Source of the DNA: Taxillus chinensis
Taxonomy: Eukaryota > Streptophyta > Magnoliopsida > Santalales > Loranthaceae
Length of the DNA stretch: 64,000 bases
Direction of reading: 5' to 3'
Assembly: GCA_023512835.1 (NCBI GenBank)
Contig: CM042086.1
Span: forward strand, 12,614,809-12,678,808
In this document: positions 34,331 through 46,905 of the stretch, piece by piece
Numbering within the stretch: the stretch's first letter is position 1
Layout of the letters: every line of letters begins with the position of its first letter
Notes under the pieces: model-generated
Seen by the model: the letters and a program-made list of their open reading frames with translations, nothing else
The model's database searches: none
What the model was told of the DNA's origin: nothing
Made by a program: the position numbers and the translations under genes

Positions 34331-35180
34331 TGCAGAATGCTCTCAAAACAGTATATGATGATATATTGGTAGAGCCTCTTTGATTCGAGTTTTAATTTTT
34401 GTATTATGTTTTTTGAATTCTATTAAAATTCATGTTGAATTATAATTTGAAGACAATTTATGTCCAATAAGAGAATGAATGTGTTTTTAAGAAAAGTATA
34501 TTTTAAAAAATGAAGTTCCAATAATATTTGAAAAAATATATATATTTAGCGGCCTCATAAAATCAAAAAATAAAAAATTAATTGTGTCTCCTAACAAATT
34601 TAAATTTAAATTTAAAAACAAAAACTAATTATAAATAATTTTTAAAAATAAATATCAAACTTATAATTTTTAAAAAATATTTTTAAATTTATATTAGTAT
34701 TAAATTAAATAGGCTCACGTTTGGCTCATTATTTTTTAAAACATTCATGATTTAGTTTTGTACCGAACACACTCTTGGTATTTGGATAGGTGTTGGATTG
34801 ATTTTCGGTGAATTTGGTGAAAGGCCTCAAGGTCGTGTGCGAGTTTCGTATTTGGGCACCATGCATGGTCATGCGTCTTCAAGGGATCACGATTGTGTGT
34901 GGTGAAATTTCAGACATGGCCATGTATGTGTTATCATGCATGCAATCATGCGTGGTGGAGAGGCAAAACTTGTGGGACGTTGTGTGCGTTCCTTATCGGA
35001 TTGGAATCGCCGAAGCCTAAATTTAGACATGAACGTTCGTTAAAAGCTTGAATGTCACGGATCATCATCGCTAAAGTGAAGGTAATTCCGTAAAATATAT
35101 AAAATATGTTACCGAAGTGTTAGCAGTTGGCTAAAGGAAAATGAAAATTATACATGAAGGCTGAAATGTTAGCCGCCTTA

Positions 35181-35806
35181 GAGCATTCATAGTCGGCTCA
35201 ATATAGTTTAGGTATAATTTAGCCAAAGAATGAGTTTTTTTAAATTATAGTTAGCTTAATTTTAAGCTATGAAATAGTAGACTCAATATAATTTTGATAT
35301 TTTAATTAAAATATTAATTTAAATAAATATATCTCTCTCCTCTCTCTCTTTCCTCGTTTTTCATTCGCATCCGCTGTGCCGCACCTCCCCCTCCCTCCTC
35401 TCCGTCCACCTCCCTCCTCTCCGTCCACCACGTCAAGTCTCCCCCTCCCTCTCCAGCCGCCGCGCCTAGTCTCCCCCCTCCCTCTTTGGCCCGCTGCGCC
35501 GGATCTGTCTCTTCCCCTCTCCGTCCGCCGCGCCCAGGTGGTCTCCTTCCCCCCCCCGGCGCATGGTTGTTCCCCTGCATTCCCCTACGTGATTACGGTT
35601 CTCATACTCCTGAAGCACAATTGCATATTATTATTTTATTATAAAATAACTTTTAGCTAATGAAATTGGCTGGCTAAATTTGGCTAGCCATTTAACCAAA
35701 ATTTAAAATTGCTGTAGCAATGGAGAGGCCAGTGTTGATTGCTTTTTTATCCTTTAGTTATTCTTTGGTTAAAATTTAGCTTTTAGTGAGCCAGCCGTGA
35801 GTGCTC
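35181..35806. mobile_element. PIF/Harbinger (Tourist)-like MITE with TTA target duplication
   Basis: The left end is GAGCATTCATAGTCGGCTC and the inverse of the right end is GAGCACTCACGGCTGGCTC, matching at about 14 of 19. TTA flanks both sides (35178-35180 and 35807-35809), the 3-bp duplication used by PIF/Harbinger elements. The 626-bp body is AT-rich except for a CCTCC-rich segment at about 35371-35575. No transposase is present. Confidence 0.75.
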
Positions 35807-36099
35807 TTAGAGGAAAATAAATAATATATACAATAGCTGTCGGGTGTCAATAAAAGAAGAGCAATGCTAGGTACAACCGGAGTTGGGTAATCTTTGGATA
35901 ACCGTAACGATGTGTTAGCCTACCAATTCATCGGAGGAGGAGAAAAAAAATCATAGCCGTCTAATCTCTCATGATTACGCGAAGATGTCGCGAATCGATT
36001 GCACGAATATTTGTTCATAAAAGATATGGCCTGTGCTAATTTTAGTTATGAGACCCACCCTGCGATTGTGCATGGTAGATCCAGTAGATAGGCCTAACT

Positions 36100-36660
36100 T
36101 TCAAAAATAATCATGTACGTCATGCATAGCAGCTAGATAGGCCAAACTTTTTACTAATATTCAGGTAATGACCTGACCGGGGGTGCTGGGGTGGTACAAA
36201 CATAAGAGAAAGAGTAAATCATGTAATTTATCTTGAATTTACAGACATAGAATGAAGAAAGAAATAGAGTATAGTGATTCCATATATATTATAATTGCTT
36301 CTATTGTATGTGAAATAAATTGTCTAAGAAATTCATTAGAACCATTAAATCATTCCCATGATAGTTTGACTGTGAAACATGTTTCAAAAATGATCATGTA
36401 TAACAGATAGGCCAAACTTAGATAGTGACCAAGGTGGTATAAACATGAGAGGAAGAGTACATCATGTAATTTATCTTGAATTCACAACTTTTTCGTGGAC
36501 ATAAAAGAAATAGAATATTATAATTCCATACATCATCTTGTATAGTAAAGCCGATTAATTATATTATAATTGTTTGTATTATATGTGGAGCAATTTGGCT
36601 AAAACATTTATTAGAATCATTAAATTATTCCTACAATAATTTGATTGAGAATCATATCGA
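36100..36660. repeat. Diverged tandem duplication, unit about 281 bp
   Basis: Unit 1 (36100-36381) and unit 2 (36382-36660) share blocks in the same order: TCAAAAATRATCATGTA, AGATAGGCCAAACTT, ATCATGTAATTTATCTTGAAT, and a MATTAAATYATTCC region near the end. A further partial start (GTAGATAGGCCTAACTTT) lies just before unit 1. It is non-coding. Confidence 0.75.
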
Positions 36661-38454
36661 TAAAATTTTGTAATAAGTGATATCGATAAGTCAATATTTG
36701 AATTATGTAGTATGCAACATGAACAAAGTATGTAAGCATATATATACAAGATTTTATTTTTTGAAAAATCATGCCAAATTTTTAATAAAATGAACGGTAA
36801 AGATCCTCTCTCCACTTGGATTTTACAATTTCCTGTAACATGACAGATCCTCAAACCACTTATTCTACGCTGACTTATTAATTAATTACACCACGTAGAA
36901 TAGTTCGTGCCTCAATTAAAAATCCCTAAACCGTATGGGTTGAATATGAAACATGATCACTAGGCAAGAGCTACATTATCCTAACAAAAGATTTTTGGGA
37001 CGAATTATAATAATGCAGAATGTTGATGAATTAAACCTGGTTTAATCTACTCATCAATTAAGTACTGCAGATTTATACCGGCCTTTCATGAAATGGGGAA
37101 CTATATATACGTACTTTTCCTTTCCGTCCAACACCATTAGGAGAGTGGAGAAATTAAACCATGGTTTGTCCACAATCAGCACGGCATAAACTTCTACACA
37201 ATTTTCCCCTTCAATTAGCCCCACACCGAATTTAATGTTTAGTTTTAAATCAAACAGAAAAAGAAAACATATGGTATAGGAACAGCTGCAACTAAGGACA
37301 AACTCTTATTCCAAGAGGGAAACCCTTATCCATTTCTGGAGGACCAAAGCCATCCGACATTGTAGCATGAAGGCAAGGGAACGAATGGTATATCTAGAAA
37401 GACCCCTATATCCAACCAAACTGATCTCAACCCACACAAAATTATGGAGAGAGAGAAAAATAATGCGGTATGATCGAAAGTCAGAATTTTTATTTTTATT
37501 ATTTTATACCTAACACTAAACACTACATGTATATATATATATATTTATATATATATATATATTCACGTATATATCTTTCTTGAGTAATTATCAGTTAATG
37601 AAACAATCCAAAGACAACACATACAATGCATGCATATAGATCTAGCATCCACACATATATGACATACATGAATCATATGTTTTTAACATGGGAGAAAAGG
37701 CACCAAATTTTCTTTTTAGGGAAAAAATTCTAATTCGTATTACAAACTATTGCAAATTAAACAGCTTAGAATTCTTGATTCTCTATACGTACAATAAATA
37801 GAAAGGCATTTTTGGGGTAAGAAATATTGAATTTATTACCAATCTGGATCCTTGACAGTACGTAGTATTATAACAAACCCGTTGTGGGTGAAAGGACAAG
37901 CTTCTAACTGCATAGAGTGTGGTCCTTACAAGAGGAATATAACTGGAGGAATAAGTCAGGGAAGAGAGGAATTGGTATGAACTGCTGGGTAGAGGAGAAG
38001 GGTTTGGGGCTTTAGGTGTGGATGGACTTTAAAGAAAATAACCAAGCCTAAGAGCCTTCTATGTATCTAGCTAGAATGCTAAAAATAAGCCTGTGGGCTG
38101 AATAAAAGGCCTGAGAGGGAATTTTGGATTTAAATTAGAAAGGGGTTAGCCTCATCGTTTAAAGTTTCGGTCATATGTGGATGATGAGAGAGAGGAGGTG
38201 ATAGCCTAATCGTTTGAAATTGCATGTATTGATGATCATAGCAGCATTATATAAGTCGACTTGGTCTTCATCAGTACTGGTGCAGTGCATGTGTTTTTCT
38301 GCACCCAACACATGTATTGATACTACCTTCCTCTCTTCCACTCTCACGCCCGGCCGCCATCAGTGCTAGCTGTTGATAGAAGCAGCACACCCCTCAGTCC
38401 CTCACACAAATTTGTAATGCAAAAATGTCACAGCACACAAAACACAAAGCACAC

Positions 38455-38986
38455 TCAACCATGGACGAGGCCGCAAGAAAGCGCCATTAACAGGATTGCA
38501 GCCTCCTTCTCGTCCTGTGGGAAAACCCGGTGATGGAAAGCCGAGTTCTTCTCACTCAATCCCAACACGTAGTCCTCTAACTGCACCTTCTTCTTCCTCC
38601 CTCGCCGCTGGGTGGCACCCATTTTGCATCTTTTCTTGTACTGCATGGCGCTGCAACCATTCTTCGTTTTCTTGTTTTTTTTACTTATCTTATTCCCCGA
38701 TGGCAGGTCTGGGACATTTCCAGCAGCCTCAGCGGCTGCAGCTGCAGCCATGGCTCTTCTTGCCTTCCTTTGCCGAATTCCACAGGCATTGCAGAGCGAC
38801 TGTGTGGTACATATATAATAATATATACCCAACAAGATGGTTTAGTGATAATAGTTAAGTTCTGTATATATATTGAGATTATACATTTGACATATCTATT
38901 TGGTGCTTAATTGTTAAGTTTTTTTTTTATAAATCTGGATACTTTTCTTACCATGATACCAGACTATTACTAATAATTAATTAGTG

Positions 38987-39033
<47 letters not shown>

Positions 39034-39809
39034 CGCGTGTATATTTGTATGTATGTGGGCTAAAGATGAAATTATATATTACCTTGGGGCCTCTAGGACC
39101 ACTTCTCCACAAGGGTGTCTTGGTAGTGTTGCAATCGGAGCAAACCCTAATAGCAACACTGCTGTTGTTTCTACAGCTGTTATCAGTTTCTAAAGTTGAG
39201 GAGGCTGCTCGATCTCCATAACCTTGGGCGGTGTGCACAATTGGTTTCACTGCACTACCCATTTGATTTGAGTTCTTCATCAACTCCTGCGTCAGCCCCA
39301 TCTTTGACGATATCCACTTACCCGAACCATCCCCATCACAACCACCTTGATTTCCGTCAACATGATGTTGTTTAATACAGAATTTCATGACACTGTCGCT
39401 GTCTTTAATAATAGTTGTTCCTGATACGCCTGGACACGAATCCCTCTGATGAACAATTTCATTGTCAACCTGAATAAGATAAAATTAAGTAAAACATTAC
39501 ACACAACATATAGTAATAAGGACTGCTGATCAGTAGACTCTATATATATGTGGAAAGCATTAAAAGAGAGAGGGAAAAAAAAACCCAACTCACCTTTGGT
39601 CCTTGTGGAAAGGGTTGTGGTACGTGATCATGTGTTGGGATGAAGATGAAAGGACAGGAAAGAGAAATAGAAGGTGAAGAAGTATGAGAAGCATCAGGCT
39701 GAGGCTTTGGGCTAGCAAAGAGATGATCAACATATGGCTCGAGGCCTTCTATCTGATCAATAGCTGGAAAAGGGAAAGGTAGCAAATTTAGATCAGTTGG
39801 AGTTGTCAT
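38455..39809 (-). CDS. B-class GATA transcription factor with C-terminal LLM domain (GNC/CGA1-like), 3 exons
   Basis: Exons 39809-39594, 39469-39083 and 38799-38455 join in phase 0 to 315 residues. The zinc finger is C182-x2-C185-x18-C204-x2-C207 (VCSDCNTTKTPLWRSGPRGP joined to SLCNACG), the plant B-class spacing. The second intron splits the finger before SLCNAC, as usual in this family. A basic region (KKNKKTKN, RRGRKKK) follows. The protein ends ILLMALSCGLVHG, containing the leucine-leucine-methionine (LLM) motif at 304-306. LLM B-GATAs such as GNC and GNL/CGA1 act in the nucleus on chloroplast development, greening and hormone responses. The N-terminal half is low in conserved features. 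Donors gtgagt and gtaata and acceptors ttcag and cacag are good. The gene appears intact. Confidence 0.93.
38984..39029. repeat. Compound TA/GA microsatellite in GATA intron 2
   Basis: A TA run at about 38988-39006 is followed directly by a GA run to about 39029, within the second intron of the GATA gene. Confidence 0.9.
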
Positions 39810-41269
39810 GATCGGAGAGGGAGAGGACGGGGGTGCGAATCAAACGGAGCAGTGACGAGAATCTTTAATTTAAAGGACCATGTGGGAAGAGTGGGAGAGG
39901 GAAGGAGAGGGGCTGTGGAGGTCCGCGTGACTTAATGACATCCAGTTAAAACACAATTTAAAAGAGGAAAAAAAAATGATAGACCCAGAGAAAGAGCACA
40001 CACACAAGGCTACCACACGACTCGGGGGAGCAGCCAGCCAGTCAGGTCCGGCCATGTTATGACAAAATACCCTATCTCTACAAATTTCAAGTATCAAGTC
40101 AGCCCCCCGTGGTAGCTCCCGTTAATAATATATAAAAATAATATTTTATATTATTTATTTTATTTAATAATATATTTCATATAATTTAATATGAAATGAA
40201 AATAAATATTATAAGAAAAATAGAAAATTATATATAATTTAATAATTAAAAAAAATAAATAGTATTTCTAATAAAATTATAATACTATTTAATAAAAATA
40301 AATAGAAAATATTATATAAATATAGAAATGATTTTATGACTTTTTAATTTTTTTTGTTCTAAATATAAAAAATAGACTTTTATAAACGTCAAAATATAAA
40401 AATTATGCTACTTTTATATATTTATATATTTATATGGAAATACAATCACCAAATGAATTAAAGTGAAATATGCCTGAGAAGTGAGAATAATATTAGTTGT
40501 GTATATATAACATTGAAATATTAGGATAGGTAATAATTTCTTTAACTTCTTTGATATTCATGAATGGACTTGAGAATTAATGCATTTTGAGACAAAATTA
40601 TTACAATGTCTTTAAAACAACAAAAATAATAACTTTAATTTTATTTTTCAACAAAATTTTTTAATTTAATGGTAAATTAAATAAAAATATAAAAATCTGA
40701 CAAATTGATAAATTCAGAGACAGTCATAATTCAAAACACACTGTCTAAGTTTAAAACCATCTAAATATACCAGAGCCAAATAATTCAAAACAACTAAAAC
40801 CATATCAAAAACTTCAAATCTAGCAACAAATATATCAAAATACATAATCTATGTTTTAAAATATTGTAAATTATTTCTCACCATCCTATACGACAGCAAA
40901 ATGTACCCCTAATCAAAGCCTGGCCTTTACTCATTCCTCTTTTTTCATCTTCTTCAATAGAACAAAAACAAAAGCTCAAGACTTCATGCAAGTTTTGTTA
41001 CTTTATGAATTATGATGCTAATCATGTTTAAACAAATGGGCCCGACTAAACATTTGTTTTGCCTTTTCTGGTCTATGCATTCTCAACTTCAATTTTAAGT
41101 GGATTAATCTTAAAATTTTCAATACCTTTCTATCTTTGTTCTCCAATTAATATTAAGGCAACATCTTTTAGTCTATATACTAACCAAGTTGTTGGGGTTT
41201 TTTTATTTTTCTTGTGTTCCATTTTTGTTAGAGTTAATTAGCTTCATCAATTGATTTTATAATATCATC
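39810..41269. other. GATA promoter side and AT-rich intergenic DNA
   Basis: About 39810-40110 is of mixed composition and likely includes the leader and proximal promoter of the GATA gene. Beyond that the DNA is AT-rich, with a dispersed repeat copy at about 40130-40400. No other gene is seen. Confidence 0.4.
40130..40400. repeat. Dispersed AT-rich repeat, copy 2
   Basis: Matches about 22520-22895 in ordered blocks. See that entry for the shared motifs. Confidence 0.4.
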
Positions 41270-41870
41270 CAAATGTACGTAAAACCACAAGCATGGGTAT
41301 TAGTTTCATTAAGACAATCTACCTCTTCAATCATATCAATTGTTATTTGAACTTGAGCCGCAGTTCAAAGTCCTTGCCAAAAATGATTATAAGTCATTAT
41401 GATGGAATCAAGACAATTGATCTATCTTTATTCATTGGCCAAAGTTTGGATTAAATATACAAAAACCGATTCTAAAAATATTCTAAATTGATGTTGTGCA
41501 GATTAATGTGCTCATCTATGTTGATCTAATCATTTATGGTAATGATCTTGCAACATTGAATGTTTTTAAGACCTATCTTATAGTAACTTACTATTTTCAT
41601 ACGTGGGATTTCGACATAATGAAATATGTTTTTGGGTATTGAGGTTGCTTGGACTCCTAATGACTTGTTCTTATGTTAACACGCGTATGCTTTTCATATT
41701 ATTTCAGTGGGTGTTTATTAGGAGCCAAGTCAACTGCTTCTCTAATCAAACAAAATCATAGACTTGCACATGCTAAAGGAGAATTGATTCCAAATTTTAA
41801 ATCATACTGGTGATTGATAGGTAATCGCATTTATTTGATTATCACGCATTCAAACTTAATGTACAAATTC
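41270..41870 (+). mobile_element. Decayed Ty1/Copia reverse transcriptase fragment
   Basis: The reading INVLIYVDLIIYGND begins at 41502 and matches the Copia RT core, usually with two Asp in YVDD; one Asp codon is missing here. Downstream in shifting frames are KYVFG, then IEVAWTPNDLFLC-stop-HAYAFHI, LLGAKSTASLIKQNHRLAHA and RIYLIITHSNL, all in the order expected for Copia. Stops and frameshifts show that it is dead. The part upstream of 41490 is only weakly Copia-like. No LTRs were found. Confidence 0.8.
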
Positions 41871-44800
41871 TAAACACTAATTAATGTGATTTTCAAATTA
41901 CAAGAACATATTAATTATAAATACCTCGATCTAAAAATATAACAGAAGTTATATTTAAAAACAAGCACGTACACCCAGCTGCAAGTTATTTTACCACATC
42001 GCTTGAGAAAAATGGGCCATCCGTGGACGCTGCGGAGGGGACTACAAGTCACGGGGTGCAACTCATATGAAGTACGTCTCTACAATAATTGGTATTAGGA
42101 TGGGCAAACAAGGTAGGAGGAGCCAGTGCATGCCCACAGGATGGGAAAAGGATGGATTGGGGGGGCGATACGGGCGCATGCATGTGGACCATCAGACTCA
42201 GTGCACTCTCCCCAGTACCCAGTACCCATACCCAGTACCCCTCCCCACCGTAACTAATATTAAACATCTGAATCTGCTTGCAACGTGGTTAATATTAAAA
42301 AGCCATTCCACTCCAAACTATGGGTGCGTCTATATATTTTTATAATATATTTAAAATATCTATGTATGTTGCTTCAATTAATTAAAGCACAATTATATGC
42401 ACGTTGGTAGTTTAATTTTATTCATGATTGAATATTATATATATACTGTTCATTGACCTATCTCTCTCTCGTGGAGATGGAATATTTAATTTAAGACAAA
42501 TAAAAAAACTTTTTTTATTTTTGGATACATTAATTACGCCTCATCATGAGTCACGCCTTATCTATTTTGACTGGACAGTTTAGTCTTAAATATGAATGCA
42601 TGTCTTCCGTAATAAATACAAATAGAAAACTACGGGCGGTGCCATTAATTAAAAGAAAAAACAGAACAACCTGTGTGTGTATATATATATAAATATAAAA
42701 AAACAAAAAAACTGAAAGGCACCTCAAAGAACACAAAAAAAGGGTAGGAAGATAGAATAAGAATTAATACACAGCATAAAATTAAGGTTCCATATCCTTT
42801 GAGCTCTAGGTAGCTAGCTAGAGAGAATCTGTGAAGCTGGGTATGTGATGTATAATGTATTATCCATTTATTTAGCAGTTCCCTTTTTAAAGATGGTGGA
42901 GGAGGCTACGTAGGGGCCTCCGATATCACTCCTGCAAACGTTACGCCTCGAGACATTGATGGCGACAGCCGTCGGAACATTATCAAATTTGTCACTTTGT
43001 TGCAAATGGTGCCTCTCTGAGCTTCACTGCATGACAGTGCTCCGCGTCAGAAACGGCCCCATTCTCTCCCCATCTCTTTCTCCCTCCTGTGGACCTTTAA
43101 ACAATGACAGCTTTTTAAAAATATAATAAAAAATAAAAATAAAAATAAAAAATGGGTGGCCTCTACCCTACCAGAGGGCGAGACGCCGCGCCATCGCCAC
43201 CGTAGAGACTTAACATATATTCTGTGGGTGACGCCATGCACGATGAGCCCTGCACTGCCCTGCCATGTAAGGTCAAGGTTTCCGCTATTGTCACTGGTGT
43301 ATGAAGTACAGATTTACTTCTATCTCTTTCCAACTATATATCCAGAGACGAGAAAGAACAGATCCCGCCCGGTTAGGTAACTAAGCCCAGGTTACCTAAA
43401 AATAAGTCCTTCATTTTCACAGTTTGGTCCATAGCTATCAAAATCGAACTGAACATTCATACAATTAATAATTATATATATTAATTTAAAATAAATATTT
43501 TTAATTAATACATTAAAAATATTTTTCTAATATAATCCTTTTCATTTCTTAATTAATATGTATTTTTAACGTAATTTTGTATTAAATTTAGTTACATAAA
43601 TTTATATAATGAAAAAACGAATAGAATTTGAAAGAATATTAAAATAAATTATCAATATTAATTATTAATTTTAAATTAATATTATATTATAAATTAAATT
43701 AAATATTATTTTACAGATTCGTCCAAGTCAAAAAAAAAAAACCAATCTAGTCATTTGAGTTTTTCTAATTTTTTAAGAAATGGTACAATTAGAAAATTGA
43801 ACCCATTAAGTACCCAATTTACTGATCCATAGTTCTAATAAGTAATAACTATGATTTGATCCAAAAAATAAGTTCCTTATCATATATGTTACATTATCTA
43901 ATTATTTTTATTGTTATATTTTTTAAAATTTATAATTTTGATAATAATATATATTTTAAATTTTATGTTATTTTTATTATTTTAATAAAGTAATAAAAAA
44001 TACTAATTATATATGAAAATATAAATAATTTTATTATTTTAAAATATCTAAGAAATAAATCCAGGATTAAATTTATCCGTACAATTTTACCGTTATCCAT
44101 AGGGGCGATCGAGATTCGAGAAGCTGCTTTCGAATAAGATATGGGTCGGTTGGGCTTGGGGACCAGCAAAATACATATAGCCCGGTCGGACTCCATGTTC
44201 CACGGACATGCAAACTCCAACCCCAACTTAAAGATCGGGTTTACATATTAACTAATAAATTTCTAAAATATATTAAAAGTAGTACAATTTATCAAAAATT
44301 CGAAATATATAGAATAATATTTTCCAAAAAAATAATAAAATTATTTAAAATATCAGAAACAATTATATATTTTAAGTATATACTAATATCTTTAGTATTA
44401 AAATTCAATAAATTTCACGATCAAAATAATAATCTATTACCAAAATTTCACGATCAATAGATTTTGAAATAAATTGAATTTATGGGCTTTGGGTTGGGAC
44501 ATACCCCTGAACCCGAAGGAAATGTCAAACTCGTATACATGGCGTAATTTGCTTTTTCAGGCCCTATTTTGCACAATGTTCTGAGTTTTTTTTTATTTTA
44601 AAATTTAAAAAGTGTGATTTCTATAGTAATTTTATATGATTAGATTTAAATTTTTATTTTTAAAATACTTGAATTATTTTTAACTCTTTCTTGTTTTTAA
44701 ATTTAATTTATTTGACGAGAAATTCAAATATATATTTTAAAAAAATATTTATTTTATCATTATATTTTAGTTTTTTATGGGTTTATTTTTAAAAAATATA

Positions 44801-46619
44801 CTCTTTTAAAAATATATTATCTCTCCTCTGAAATTATTTTAAAAATTCAAAATTAAATATGAACTCTAATAATACAAAATATAAAATACATAAATCAAAA
44901 CATCTACCAAACGAGTCTCATATCTAATTCCCACAATTCGGACTGATACACTAAACCGTATAAACTGAAAATGCTAGGTTTTTAAAATGATTTGATTTGT
45001 TTTGTTTAAGATTTTAAAAACCGATCTAATATGGAATATTTATATTTTACCCAATTCAAAGATCGAACTAATAATGTAATATATGTTTGATGAATCAATT
45101 TGTCTTTTTCTACCTTGGTCACTCACATACACAGTCACAATCACCGTGAGTCCATATTCTTTTATTAATTTACGCTAAAAAATCAACATTAATGTATCTA
45201 TACAAATATTTAGTAGACAAATCGGATATGTTAATGGCAGGTAAATTCATCCCGGTTGATTCCATAAATATATGTACGGTATCTAGTCATTATACCTTAC
45301 AAAACTATTATCATGTCATTAGTCTCTTTTATAATTATTAATTGAACGTTAGTGATGATTAAAAACTAAAGAATCCAACTGAAAACTTATGTGTCATAAA
45401 TATTTAAAATATTATATAAACATTATATAATTTAAAAAAACGTTAGTGACGATTAGTCTCTTTTATTTAATTTTAAAATATTATATAAACAGACGAAACT
45501 CATAATTGTCCACTCCTAATAATGCATATGGGTCATGAGGTTTTGAGGCAGCGTTCGAAATCGGTTCAAATCAAACTACGGTTTTAGTTCAAGCTAGCGT
45601 CCCACTTGGTATATATATCTTGATTTATAAATATTTAATAATAAATCAACGTTATTATATTAAGATATTAAATAGATATGGCGTAGATGTCAAAGTTGAA
45701 ATCTTTATTTCATGACGTCTAAACCGGTTCAGTCTGACACCATTCGGCGTTTGGTTTTAAATTATTTATTCTATCTGAATATTTTATAACGGTCGGCTAT
45801 TGATGATTAGTATATGTATGGTGATATTCATATAAAATATTTTGTTTTGGCTACAATCTCGTGAAAGTGGTCTGTTGTTTGTTTCTTCGAGAGACCCAGA
45901 AACAATCCAGGAAAGGTGAGGCTGAAAAATGGACACGGCTAACAGCGACATAACGCAGGAGATAAGGCAAACCTTCAGCTAGCGATGGTTGATGCACAAA
46001 CAGAAACATTATCTTTTATTTTCTAAATGAGTTAACCGTGTTAAAAAAAAAAAAAAAAAAAAGGTAAGTACTGAAAACGGATCGATCGAGAAGGTTTTAA
46101 TGATATTTGATGAGATAGTATTATTTCTAGATAATAGAAATCGAAAAGGTTTTGAAAATATTTATTTTTAAAAATAATGAATTTAAATATTTTAAAATTA
46201 TGTGTGAGTGTTATAAATATTTTTTAAAATTTATAAATTTGTAAACTAAATTAAAATTTGATTTTTCAAATTAAAAATTCACATGTACCATTAAAGAAAC
46301 AAATTGTAAAGAAGTCACGTGCAAATAATTATACATGAGGATGAGTATTTTCTAATAAATTAATTATATCTGTATTATAGTATATTCGGTCTTTATCTAG
46401 ATAAATTTTCAATTAAATCAATATTTAACTTGTTATGACGTTTTGACTAATGATGTTCGGGGGGGGACACCTGCGGAGGGTGGGGGAGGGAAATTGGACT
46501 GGGGAGGAACTGTGTTGAGGGTAACGCAAGACTAGGGCTAATGTAGGAATTGAATTGAAAATTTATCATCAATCAAAGTAAAAATTAAAATTATATTTAA
46601 CTTTTTTTTATTAATGCAT
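41871..46619. other. Intergenic DNA without a supported gene
   Basis: Mostly AT-rich. A CCCAGTAC short tandem repeat lies at about 42212-42240. GC-richer patches at 42010-42260, 42890-43270 and 44090-44230 have no recognisable products. An A run is near 46040. About 46440-46520 is G-rich. Confidence 0.35.
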
Positions 46620-46829
46620 TAGAGATAATATTTAATTAAATATTACTATTAATACTGATGGATTGGATATGCTACTTTTATTTCCCAAATTCAACAATGG
46701 TGTTTAAATTTGTTGGTGAAGTTGAGGTGGACGTAATTCTACCAACCAAGAAAAAAAGTATACGTAATTATAAATTAAATGAACTGGGTTTTAAGCACGT
46801 AAATGAAGTCCACTGCCCGAGTCATAGCC

Positions 46830-46905
46830 CCGATGATGGGCCTACTACATGCGGCGCAGTGAAATGTTGAGCCCATTAGCAACATAGGCCCATTTCCCGC
46901 CAACT
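46830..46905. promoter_or_regulatory. Orphan promoter-like cluster: site II (TCP) motifs and an E2F site
   Basis: TGGGCCT occurs at about 46837, GAGCCCATT near 46870, GGCCCA at 46887-46892 and directly after it TTTCCCGCC at 46893-46901, a perfect E2F-type site. This combination is typical of plant promoters of cell-cycle, ribosomal and replication genes. No gene is recognisable within several kilobases on either side. Confidence 0.35.

Larger units (their letters stand above)
32500..38454. other. Long intergenic region rich in repeats
   Basis: No gene is supported. Contents include a GGGTCGGG-rich repeat (32855-33140), an AT-rich repeat copy (34020-34330), a MITE (35181-35806), a tandem duplication (36100-36660) and a TA microsatellite at about 37529-37562. 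Plus-strand frame 34808-35020 has no recognisable product. The NPP promoter should lie just above 32499; I see no clear TATA box. Confidence 0.4.

Noticed and set aside
35314..35660. Overlapping Pro/Ser-rich and Gly/Arg-rich frames on both strands
   Set aside because: They arise from the CCTCC-rich insert of a MITE and have low-complexity composition.
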